A stretch of 64,000 bases of DNA from Paraburkholderia xenovorans LB400 (GTDB taxonomy: Bacteria; Pseudomonadota; Gammaproteobacteria; Burkholderiales; Burkholderiaceae), in the NCBI RefSeq assembly GCF_000013645.1, contig NC_007951.1:3286001-3350000 (forward strand), in the 5' to 3' direction. A model generated the notes under the pieces. It saw only the letters and a list, made by a program, of their open reading frames with translations, made no database searches and was not told the origin of the DNA. The translations under genes and the position numbers were made by a program. Of the stretch, positions 31,618 through 39,120 are shown in pieces; the stretch's first letter is position 1, and each line of letters begins with the position of its first letter.

Positions 31618-33216
31618 ATGTTCCACCAGCTACTCACCCCTGTCGGCAATTCGCTATTGCCCTCGTTCCTCGTCGCGGCCCTGCCGATCATCGTCGTGCT
31701 GCTTCTGCTGGGCTGGGCGCGCCGGCCGGCCTGGCAGGCGTCGCTCGCGGGCTTGATCGTCGGCCTGATCGTGGCGGTCTTTGTCTGGCAGTTTCCGGTG
31801 GGACTCGCGGTCAATTCCGTGGTCGCCGGCGCGGTGTTCGCCTGCTGGCCGGTCATGTGGATCGTCTTCACGGCGATCCTGCTTTACAACATCTCGCAGC
31901 GCTCGGGCCGCTTCGCGGCCTTTCGCATGTGGATGATCGACAACCTGCCGAACGACCGGCGCGTCGTGCTGGTGGTGATCGGGTTTTCGTTCGGCGCGCT
32001 GCTCGAAGGCATTTCCGGCTTCGGCACGCCGGTCGCCATCACCAGTTCGTTGCTGATTCTGCTCGGCTTTCCCACGCTCGAAGCGCTCACCTTCACGCTG
32101 ATCTTCAATACCGCGCCGGTCGCCTTCGGCGCGCTCGGCGTGCCGATCACCGTGCTCGGCGCGGTCACGCACCTGCCGGCCGATTCGCTCGCCAAAATGG
32201 TCGGCCGCCAGTTGCCGTTCTTCGCCTTCCTGCTGCCCTTCTATGTGATCAGCGTCTATGCGGGCTTTCGCAACATGCTGAAGGTGTGGCCGGTGCTGCT
32301 GGTATCTGGCGCGAGCTTCGCGCTGACCCAGTTCGTCGCCTCGAACTTCGTGAACTACAGCCTGACCGACGTGCTGTCGTCGATGGTCTCGCTCATCCTG
32401 ACGATTGCGTTCCTGCGCGTCTGGCGCCCCGCGGCGGATCCGGAATTCGCGGTCAACATCGACCGGGTCGGCGAGGTGCGCGGCAAGATCGGCGGCGGCC
32501 AGGGCTGGTATCCGTGGATCATCGTGTCGGTGGTGGTGATCGTCTGGACCGTGGCGAAGATCTTCCTGATTGGCGACGTCAAGGTGCCGTGGCCCGGCCT
32601 CGACAAGGCCGTGTTCATCACGCTGTACAACACGCCGTATGGCGCGGTGTGGGACTTCCAGCCGCTCGCGACCGGCACCGCCATTCTCGTCGCCGCGCTG
32701 ATCACCGCGTTCGTCGTCAAACTGAGCCCGCGCGAGTTCGGCGCGGCGATCGCGGACACGTGGGTGCAGACGCGCATCGCCATCCTCACAGTGGCGACCA
32801 TCGTCGGGCTCGCGTATCTGATGAACTACTCGGGGCTCACGTACACGCTCGGGTTGGGCGTCGCTTCGGTCGGACCATTTTTCCCGCTGGTGTCGGCGTT
32901 CCTCGGCTGGGTCGCGGTGTTCCTGTCCGGCAGCGATACGTCGGGCAACGCGCTGTTCGGCAACCTGCAGGTGGTGGCGGCCAACCAGTTGAATCTCAAT
33001 CCGATCCTGATGGCGGCGACCAACTCCTCGGGCGGCGTGATGGGCAAGATGATCTCGCCGCAAAACATCTCGACCGGAGTGGCGACCACAGAACTCAAAG
33101 GCAAGGAAGGCGTGGTGTTCGCCAAAACGTTCAAGCATTCGATGCTGTTGACGGTGCTACTCGGCGTGCTGGTCTGGGTGCAGCAGAATTTCCTGCAGTG
33201 GATGATTCCGCACTGA
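31618..33216 (+). CDS. lldP: L-lactate permease (LctP family)
   Basis: This 532-residue inner-membrane symporter imports lactate, and often glycolate, with protons. The start MFHQLLTPVGNSLLPSFLVA has AAGGAG eight bases upstream. Family hallmarks include GALLEGISGFGTPVAITSS, LIFNTAPVAFGALGVPIT, SGSDTSGNALFGNLQ and NSSGGVMGKMISPQNISTG. Twelve or more membrane segments follow the usual spacing. It stands alone, with no lactate dehydrogenase or regulator next to it. Confidence 0.93.
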   Translation: MFHQLLTPVGNSLLPSFLVAALPIIVVLLLLGWARRPAWQASLAGLIVGLIVAVFVWQFPVGLAVNSVVAGAVFACWPVMWIVFTAILLYNISQRSGRFAAFRMWMIDNLPNDRRVVLVVIGFSFGALLEGISGFGTPVAITSSLLILLGFPTLEALTFTLIFNTAPVAFGALGVPITVLGAVTHLPADSLAKMVGRQLPFFAFLLPFYVISVYAGFRNMLKVWPVLLVSGASFALTQFVASNFVNYSLTDVLSSMVSLILTIAFLRVWRPAADPEFAVNIDRVGEVRGKIGGGQGWYPWIIVSVVVIVWTVAKIFLIGDVKVPWPGLDKAVFITLYNTPYGAVWDFQPLATGTAILVAALITAFVVKLSPREFGAAIADTWVQTRIAILTVATIVGLAYLMNYSGLTYTLGLGVASVGPFFPLVSAFLGWVAVFLSGSDTSGNALFGNLQVVAANQLNLNPILMAATNSSGGVMGKMISPQNISTGVATTELKGKEGVVFAKTFKHSMLLTVLLGVLVWVQQNFLQWMIPH

Positions 33217-33650
33217 GCGGAGCGCAATGAGGCGAGGCGAGGCGGGTCGGAGCGAAGCGGATTGGGCCGAGTGGGGCCGGGGCGGGCCGGATCGGGGCGG
33301 GTCGGGGCGGGTCGCGCGGGTTGGGGGCGGCCCGCTCGGCCCATTTGTCCGCTCACGCATTTCAGGGCCGCCCGGCCAGACAGCTGACGCAAAATAATTC
33401 ACGAACGTCGAGCGAATGCCCGTTCCCGCCTGACTGCTCTGTTGCAGCACACCATCCTGATCGTAGTTTTTCTCACATCAGCGTGAGAATTGCTCGTTTT
33501 GCGCATGCCGCCGCTGCCCTTACGATCACAACCATCAGACGCCTTTCATCTCCCGGATCTTGCCGTTTCATTCCAGCCTGAAACGTTTCGCACGATCGCG
33601 CTGTTACGATGCGCTGGCGTCTCGACTCAACCGCGCGCGGCGCCACCCTC
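33217..33650. other. Gene-free region with G-rich irregular repeats
   Basis: The first 120 bases after lldP are built from irregular GGGCC/GGCGGGTCGG words (for example GGGGCGGGTCGGGGCGGGTC), strongly G-biased on the plus strand. No hairpin terminator with a T-tail is visible and no gene is supported up to the EamA gene. Confidence 0.55.
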
Positions 33651-34577
33651 ATGAATGCCAAGAACCTGCTGCAGTTGCTGATCCTCGCCGCCCTGTGGGG
33701 CGCCTCGTTCCTGTTTATCCGCGTCGGCGTAACCGACTTCGGCGTGGCACCGCTGATGGCGCTGCGCGTCGGCATCGGCGCGGCCTTTCTCGCCGTCGTG
33801 CTGGTCGCGCGACGCCCGCTGCGCCAATCAGCGGCCATCCTGCGCACGCGAGCCTTTCCACTGCTGGTGGTCGGCATCCTGAATTCGGCGGCGCCCTTCT
33901 GCCTGTTCGCCTATGCCGAGCTGACGCTGTCGGCGGGCGTGACCTCCGTGATCAATGCGAGCACGCCGCTGTGGGGCGCGCTGGTGGGCTTTCTCTGGCT
34001 GCGCGACCGGCTGAGCGCGCTACGCACGCTCGGGCTGGTGATCGGCTTTCTGGGCGTATTGATGCTGGTGTGGGATCAGATTGCCGCGCCGAACGGCACG
34101 CCCGCAACGCCGCTCACCACGGCGCTCGCGGCCGCTGCCGCGCTGTGCGCCACGCTGCTGTACGGCGTTGCCGCCAATTACACCAAGCGCCATCTGACGG
34201 GTGTCGACGCGCTGACCGTCGCGACCGGCACCATGACCGGCGCCACGCTCGTGCTGTTGCCGCTCGCCGTGATCTACTGGCCGGCGGCGCCGGTCTCGCT
34301 GCACGCATGGGGCGCGGTGATCGCGCTCGGCGTCGCGTGTACCGGCGTGGCGTATATGCTGTTCTTCCATCTGATCGCGGTGGCCGGACCGGCGCGCGCC
34401 ATTACCGTGACCTTCGTCATTCCGATCTTCGGCATTCTGTGGGGCGCGCTGTTTCTCGGCGAGAGCGTGTCGCCCGGCATGCTGGAAGGTTGCGGCGTGA
34501 TCCTGGTCGGCACCGCGCTGGCCACCGGCGTCGTCAAACGCCTGCCGTGGATCGGAACGCGCCGCGCGGATACCTGA
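33651..34577 (+). CDS. EamA-family (DMT) transporter, second
   Basis: This 308-residue protein has ten membrane segments in two EamA repeats: LLQLLILAALWGASFLFIRV at the start, then ASTPLWGALVGFLWLRDRLS. The second repeat begins TALAAAAALCATLLYGVAAN and includes PIFGILWGALFLGESVSPGM. The ATG at MNAKNLLQLL is preferred over one 14 codons upstream. It is not a close copy of the EamA gene at 25620. Confidence 0.87.
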   Translation: MNAKNLLQLLILAALWGASFLFIRVGVTDFGVAPLMALRVGIGAAFLAVVLVARRPLRQSAAILRTRAFPLLVVGILNSAAPFCLFAYAELTLSAGVTSVINASTPLWGALVGFLWLRDRLSALRTLGLVIGFLGVLMLVWDQIAAPNGTPATPLTTALAAAAALCATLLYGVAANYTKRHLTGVDALTVATGTMTGATLVLLPLAVIYWPAAPVSLHAWGAVIALGVACTGVAYMLFFHLIAVAGPARAITVTFVIPIFGILWGALFLGESVSPGMLEGCGVILVGTALATGVVKRLPWIGTRRADT

Positions 34578-34670
34578 AAACCGCTTCGTTCGCGCGACGC
34601 TTCCCGGCGTCGCCGGTATTGCCGTTCTTCCCGCCGTTGCGCAGGCCGCACCGCGGCAACTCCCAGGCAC

Positions 34671-34703
34671 AAAAAATAGCCCGCACTCCACAGGAGTGCG
34701 GGC
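34671..34703 (-). terminator. Leftward rho-independent terminator
   Basis: Read leftward, an 11-base perfect stem (GCCCGCACTCC with GGAGTGCGGGC, three-base loop) is followed by TATTTTTT. It lies at the end of the EamA gene, which comes from the other side, so it must end a leftward transcript from the gene-poor region, or serve both directions. Confidence 0.85.
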
Positions 34704-34707
34704 GAAA

Positions 34708-34734
34708 CCGTCGCCCTACGAGGATAGGCGACGG
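34708..34734 (-). other. Second hairpin next to the leftward terminator
   Basis: CCGTCGCC pairs perfectly with GGCGACGG around an 11-base loop. It stands four bases from the terminator stem, so a leftward RNA would end in two consecutive hairpins. Confidence 0.6.
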
Positions 34735-35044
34735 GGCCACCGAGGCCATGCGCTGCACGCGCGGGCCATCATCGGGCTGAGCAGCGGTTCGTTGGCCGAT
34801 GCTGGAATGGTCTGGAGCCGTTGACCGGATCGTCGAACCGACGGCTCGCCGCAAACCCACGCGGGGCAAGCCGTCCCGGCTCCACGAGCTGACAGAAGCA
34901 GCTTGTGTGCCAGTTTGCCAAACGACTGGAGCCGTAGAGGGCAAGCGGTTGATTCTTATTGGGTTTTCTTACAGGAGAAAACGGTGGCAGCGGCCGGGAG
35001 GCAGGCTTTGAAGGTTACGTCACCGGGGTAACGTCACGTTACAT

Positions 35045-35096
35045 GCGGCCGCACGAGGTGGCCGCACGAGGTGGCCGCACGAAGTGGCCGCATCGA
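35045..35096. repeat. 13-base tandem repeat, four units
   Basis: There are four adjacent units close to GTGGCCGCACGAG (the first and last with one to three changes). They lie in the gene-poor tract. Confidence 0.9.
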
Positions 35097-35160
35097 GTGG
35101 CAATGGGCCGGTTGCCATTGCGGATATGGCACCCGGACCCGGAACAGTGGCAAGGACCGC

Positions 35161-35316
35161 TCAAGGCATCGGCCACTTCGTTCGACGCGCCGCCGTGTGG
35201 CGCATCCGCAAGCCGGTTGGCCGCCGCGAGTCACGCGGGCTCAAGGCTGCGCCGCACACCAGCGCCAGGACGAGCAAGCTCGCGGCCCACATCCAGTAAG
35301 GAATCACGTCGAACAT
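35161..35316 (-). CDS. Possible small single-span membrane protein
   Basis: The frame encodes 51 residues beginning MFDVIPYWMWAASLLVLALV, with one clear membrane segment (about residues 8-26) and a basic tail rich in arginine. GGGAG lies seven bases before the ATG. I recognise no family. It lies downstream of the bamC terminator and would need its own promoter. The good ribosome site and hydrophobic core are the only support, so it may be chance. Confidence 0.35.
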   Translation of the reverse strand: MFDVIPYWMWAASLLVLALVCGAALSPRDSRRPTGLRMRHTAARRTKWPMP

Positions 35317-35440
35317 GGCCAGCTCCCATTGAATGCCGGTTCGTACCGGTATTCCGGGAGCGAAGCAAAACACATGCGCACGCGGGCGATCTCTTTCCGG
35401 CCGCGCGTGGCTTCATATCCGGCGATAGACATGCGTGCAT

Positions 35441-35476
35441 AAAAAAACCCGCCCGAAGTTCAATCCCGGGCGGGTT
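35441..35476 (-). terminator. Rho-independent terminator after bamC
   Basis: Read leftward, AACCCGCCCG pairs with CGGGCGGGTT around an 11-base loop and is followed by a run of T residues. Confidence 0.93.
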
Positions 35477-35510
35477 CAGACATTCAGACAGCGTTCGAGC
35501 CGGCTGCGCC

Positions 35511-36746
35511 TCAGTGCAGCTGGTCGACCATCAGACTCATGATCTGCTTGGCCTGCGGGCTTTCGTCGATTGCGCCCTTATCGTTGACGACGGCCACGCG
35601 CGTCTGGTCAGGCGTTATCGCGCGCACGTTCACGAGATACTGCTTGGCCACTTTTTCCTTCTTGCCGTGGAACACCTGGCTCCAGAAGCCCTGTTCCGCC
35701 GACGTCATATCCTTCGGATCGACGTAGCGCACGAAGTACAGGCCACGAGTCAGGTCGCGGTCGTCGACGGTGAAGTTGCTGCGGTCGAGCGCGAGGCCCA
35801 CGCGCAGCCAGGCGCGGTCGTAGGGCTCGCCGAGCGTAAGTTCGGTGGAAGAGAACTGCGCCGAAGTATTGTTCGCCGCATCCGCGTCCGGCATGGGCTG
35901 CTGCGCGGACAGCGCGACATTCTGCGCCGCCGTGGCCGCAGCCGCCGACTTCGCGCCCGCCGTTGCCGCGTTAGGCGCCGTTTGCGCACCGGCCGGCGAG
36001 AGCTCGGCGCTTTGCGTGCCGCCCGGCTTCGCGCGCGAATCGGCCAGCGCCAGCGCTGCCTGCAGCCGCTTCAGATATTCCTGTTCGAGGCCCGGATCGT
36101 TCGGCTTCGGCACCCAGGTGCTCGAATCGTTGTTCGTGCCGGTCAGCGCCTCGCGCATGCCCTTCTGGCTGATGAACACGTAGGTGCCGCCATTCGGCGC
36201 CGCTTCGAGACGCGTGCGGTACTTGTTGCGCTCCGAGGTCACATAGCTGTTGCCCATTGCCTTGGAGAGCGTGTTGCGGATCAGGCCGTCGTTGATCTGC
36301 GCGTGCGTTTCGTTCCAGTCGGTTTCCATCACGCCCTTGTCGCGCTGGTCGACCACCAGCAGGAAACCCTGCTCCTGCCAGAAACGGCGAATCTGCGCCC
36401 ACGCCTGGTCGGGCGTCCTGTTGTCGATGACCAGCCAGCTTTCCGTGCCGTCGCGCTGGATATGCATGCCGGCGACCTGCGGCACCACCACCACGGAGTT
36501 GGCCGACGGCGCCTGCGCCTGGACCTGCTGGAGCGTGGACAACGAGGTTTCGCCGCCCTGCGGGGGCAACGAACGCTGATCGGCCGTCTCATCAATCATG
36601 TTCGGCGGGACGGCGAGTGACACCTGCTTCGATTTCGAGTCGCTCTTGTAGTCGATTTTGGTCGGCGACGACGTGCCGCAGCCGGCGACCAGACCGCCTG
36701 CCATCAGCATTACTGCAAACCGCTTGGTAAGACGAAGATCAGTCAT
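35511..36746 (-). CDS. bamC: Outer membrane assembly lipoprotein BamC (NlpB)
   Basis: This is a component of the beta-barrel assembly machinery in the outer membrane. The 411-residue protein has a lipoprotein signal ending LVAGCGTS near residue 23. A conserved unstructured N-terminal segment (KQVSLAVPPNM) follows, then two helix-grip domains (SWLVIDNRTPDQAWAQIRRF ...; SSTELTLGEPYDRAWLRVGLA ...). They are joined by an alanine-rich linker around residues 240-290. A ribosome-like GGAAGGA lies ten bases upstream. In related genomes bamC commonly follows dapA; here no dapA is adjacent, and a 459-base gap lies upstream. Confidence 0.92.
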   Translation of the reverse strand: MTDLRLTKRFAVMLMAGGLVAGCGTSSPTKIDYKSDSKSKQVSLAVPPNMIDETADQRSLPPQGGETSLSTLQQVQAQAPSANSVVVVPQVAGMHIQRDGTESWLVIDNRTPDQAWAQIRRFWQEQGFLLVVDQRDKGVMETDWNETHAQINDGLIRNTLSKAMGNSYVTSERNKYRTRLEAAPNGGTYVFISQKGMREALTGTNNDSSTWVPKPNDPGLEQEYLKRLQAALALADSRAKPGGTQSAELSPAGAQTAPNAATAGAKSAAAATAAQNVALSAQQPMPDADAANNTSAQFSSTELTLGEPYDRAWLRVGLALDRSNFTVDDRDLTRGLYFVRYVDPKDMTSAEQGFWSQVFHGKKEKVAKQYLVNVRAITPDQTRVAVVNDKGAIDESPQAKQIMSLMVDQLH

Positions 36747-37205
36747 GTTCGGGGAATCCTTCCGCTACGCCACGGCAAGTTTCCGTGGATCAACCCAACA
36801 TTTTACCGATCCCGGCGACCTGTGTGCAAAAACCCGGGTTTGCCTGTGAAATAAGCCGTGTGAGCCGCCGCGAAACGGCCCCGGATCGACGCACGCGAAC
36901 GTTCCGCAAACGCCTCGGCGAGGCAACCCATTCGTGGGTTTTCAGGGACTCGCGTTCGCGCCCGGAACGCGCCTGCCACGCGGCAGATTTAACAATTGCC
37001 CACATTTCCCAAGCATCTGTCAGATACGCCCTACCCACTCGTCAGAGCATTGATTCAACGGTCTTTTACGGGACCTTGGTTCTGGCAATTTTGAGATCTC
37101 AAAATAATCGAATTCCGCTTCTGGTAACGGTCAGAGAACCCTAGTGATATCTTGAAATGGAAATTTCAAGAAGCCTTCGAAGGCCCGGACCGAGAGACGA
37201 CCGTC
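36747..37205. promoter_or_regulatory. Divergent region between bamC and DUF2844 gene with two palindromes
   Basis: This region should hold promoters in both directions. It has an 18-base perfect palindrome ATTTTGAGATCTCAAAAT at 37088-37105 and a second inverted repeat, CTTGAAAT-GGAA-ATTTCAAG, at 37151-37170. The latter ends 35 bases before the DUF2844 start. Both are AT-rich in a GC-rich background and look like operator sites. Confidence 0.5.
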
Positions 37206-37670
37206 ATGCCACTGCCCATCTTCCCGCCGATTTTCGCCGCCTGTGCAATCGCCGTTGCCGTGTCGTGCGTCAGTACCGAGGCACGCGCGCAACTGGGCGG
37301 AGCCATGCCGGTTCAGGCGGATTCGAACGCGACCGCGCCGCGCAGCCTGCTGAACGGTGCGCTGCGCATGCGCACGCTGACCGACGCGGGCAACACGACC
37401 ATCAACGAGTACGCCACGAACACCGGCCAGATCATCGCCTACACGTGGCAAGGGCCAACCATGCCGGACCTGCGCGCCCTGCTCGGAACCTACGCCGACT
37501 CGTATCGCGCGGGCGCCGAAGCAGCGGGCGCCGACGGCAATCTGCATGTCTCGCGCGTGGCGCGGCCGGACGTGGTCGTGGAATCCGGCGGCCCGATGCG
37601 CGGCTACGTGGGCCGCGCATGGTTGCCCACGGCGCTGCCCGCCGGCGTCACGGCCGACGATTTCCAGTGA
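37206..37670 (+). CDS. DUF2844-domain exported protein
   Basis: This 154-residue protein has a signal peptide (MPLPIFPPIFAACAIAVAVS ... ARAQ, cut near residue 29) and the DUF2844 core with TTINEYATNTGQIIAYTWQG, PTMPDLRALLGTYADSYRAG and a C-terminal SGGPMRGYVGRAWLPTALPA. It is followed 44 bases later by the DUF3443 gene in the same direction; the two families recur side by side in Burkholderiaceae. Function is unknown. The ATG with the signal peptide is preferred over TTG 18 codons upstream. Confidence 0.82.
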   Translation: MPLPIFPPIFAACAIAVAVSCVSTEARAQLGGAMPVQADSNATAPRSLLNGALRMRTLTDAGNTTINEYATNTGQIIAYTWQGPTMPDLRALLGTYADSYRAGAEAAGADGNLHVSRVARPDVVVESGGPMRGYVGRAWLPTALPAGVTADDFQ

Positions 37671-37714
37671 CGCGCACAGCCTCGCGACTCCGCCTCCCCC
37701 CTGCTCACGACGCC

Positions 37715-38980
37715 ATGAAACCCACCCTTCGCCTTCACGCCCTGCTCCTCGTCTGCGCCGCCTTCGCGGGGTGCGGCGGCGGTGGCGGCAGCACCCCGGC
37801 CGCCACCTCCCAGACCACCCCGGCCAGCCCGGCCACTCCGGCCAGCAGCCCGGCTGCGGCGAGCGCGCCGCCCGCCGCGTCGAACGGCTCCGTACCGCAG
37901 TCGACTACGCCCAATGTCCAGCCGATCATGGTCACTGCCGCGCCGGGCCTGACGCGCAACATGCTGACGACCAGCGTCACCGTCTGTCAGCCCGGCACCG
38001 GCAACTGCGCGACGATCGACAACGTACAGGTCGACACCGGCTCGCACGGCCTGCGGATTCTCGCGTCCGCGCTGCCGGCGAGCCTCCCGCTCGCGGCAAT
38101 CGCGTCGGGCGGCGGCATGGCGGGCGAGTGCGCGGTGTTCGGCGGCGGCTACACGTGGGGCGCGGTGCGCAGCGCGGACGTGCGCATGGCCGGCCAGCTG
38201 GCCGCGTCGATCCCGATCCAGACCATCGCCGACCCGGCGGTGCCCACCGTGCCCGCCGACTGCGCGGGCTCCGGCCGCGCCATGCAGACGGTGGCGGGCC
38301 TGCGCTCGAACGGCATTCTCGGCGTCGGCCTGTTCGCGGCCGACTGCGGCAGCGGCTGCGTCAATAGCGCGCTGCCGCGCTGGTACTACAGTTGCGACGC
38401 GAGCGGCGCCTGCCAGGCAAGCACGCAGGCGCTCGCGCAACAGGTGACCAATCCGGTCAGCCGCTTCGCGCTCGACAACAACGGCGTGGTGATCGACCTG
38501 CCGGCCATCGCCGACGCCGGCGCGGCGAGCGTATCGGGCTCGATGATCTTCGGCATCGGCACCCAGGCGAACAACACGCTCGGCGGCGCCAGCGTCCTCA
38601 AGGCGAATTCGGTGACGGGCTACGTCGTCACCACGAGCGGCGGCCAGACGTATTCGCAAAGCTACCTCGACAGCGGCTCGAACGGGCTCTTCTTCAGCAA
38701 TAGCCAGTTGCCGCAGTGCGGCTTCTGGTACTGCCCGCCCTCGGTGCAGGCCGCGAGCGCCGCGATCACGGGCACGGACGGCGCGTCGAGCATGGTGTCG
38801 TTTGCGATCGGCAATTCGAGCGCGCTGTTCGCGTCGGCGAACAACGCGTTCAATAACCTTGCCGGCGTGGCCAGCAGCGGCTTCGGCTGGGGCCTGCCGT
38901 TCTTCTTCGGACGACGCGTCTATACGGCGATCGCCTCGCGCGAGACGTCGGCAGGCCCAGGTCCTTACTACGCGTTCTGA
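37715..38980 (+). CDS. DUF3443 lipoprotein with aspartic-protease-like motifs
   Basis: This 421-residue exported lipoprotein begins MKPTLRLHALLLVCAAFAGC and continues with a glycine run and a long Ser/Thr/Ala/Pro linker. The domain has two DTGS/DSGS-type motifs, VDTGSHGLRILASALP near residue 108 and YLDSGSNGLFFSN near residue 320. These motifs and the paired layout resemble the two catalytic aspartates of pepsin-like proteases. It also has several cysteines (CDASGACQ; CGSGCVN; CGFWYCPP). It probably works with the DUF2844 partner at the cell surface. Protease activity is inference only. Confidence 0.82.
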   Translation: MKPTLRLHALLLVCAAFAGCGGGGGSTPAATSQTTPASPATPASSPAAASAPPAASNGSVPQSTTPNVQPIMVTAAPGLTRNMLTTSVTVCQPGTGNCATIDNVQVDTGSHGLRILASALPASLPLAAIASGGGMAGECAVFGGGYTWGAVRSADVRMAGQLAASIPIQTIADPAVPTVPADCAGSGRAMQTVAGLRSNGILGVGLFAADCGSGCVNSALPRWYYSCDASGACQASTQALAQQVTNPVSRFALDNNGVVIDLPAIADAGAASVSGSMIFGIGTQANNTLGGASVLKANSVTGYVVTTSGGQTYSQSYLDSGSNGLFFSNSQLPQCGFWYCPPSVQAASAAITGTDGASSMVSFAIGNSSALFASANNAFNNLAGVASSGFGWGLPFFFGRRVYTAIASRETSAGPGPYYAF

Positions 38981-39120
38981 GCGCGCGGCTTCTTTCGTCG
39001 CTGAAAATTCCCAAACTCGCCGAACGCACAGATTTGATATCGACCGACTGCGATAATTTCCGCTTTCCGGCTAACTGCCTTCCAGTTAGTTAGTCATGCA
39101 AATTCTGGAATTGTCGGCAG

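Larger units (their letters stand above)
34578..35510. other. Gene-poor region between EamA gene and bamC
   Basis: This 930-base stretch contains a leftward terminator at 34671-34703, a second hairpin at 34708-34734, a 13-base tandem repeat at 35045-35096, one plausible small leftward gene at 35161-35316 and the bamC terminator at 35441-35476. No conserved protein is recognised between 34735 and 35160. ACGGCTCCAG occurs twice on the minus strand and could be part of a structured RNA. Confidence 0.5.

Noticed and set aside
33217..33340. G-rich repeats after lldP considered as part of a gene or G-quadruplex promoter
   Set aside because: The repeats are irregular, no frame has support, and quadruplex formation cannot be judged by eye.
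34735..35000. Minus-strand tract considered as 6S RNA or RNase P RNA
   Set aside because: None of the conserved motifs of these RNAs could be matched, so it is left as an unassigned gene-poor tract.
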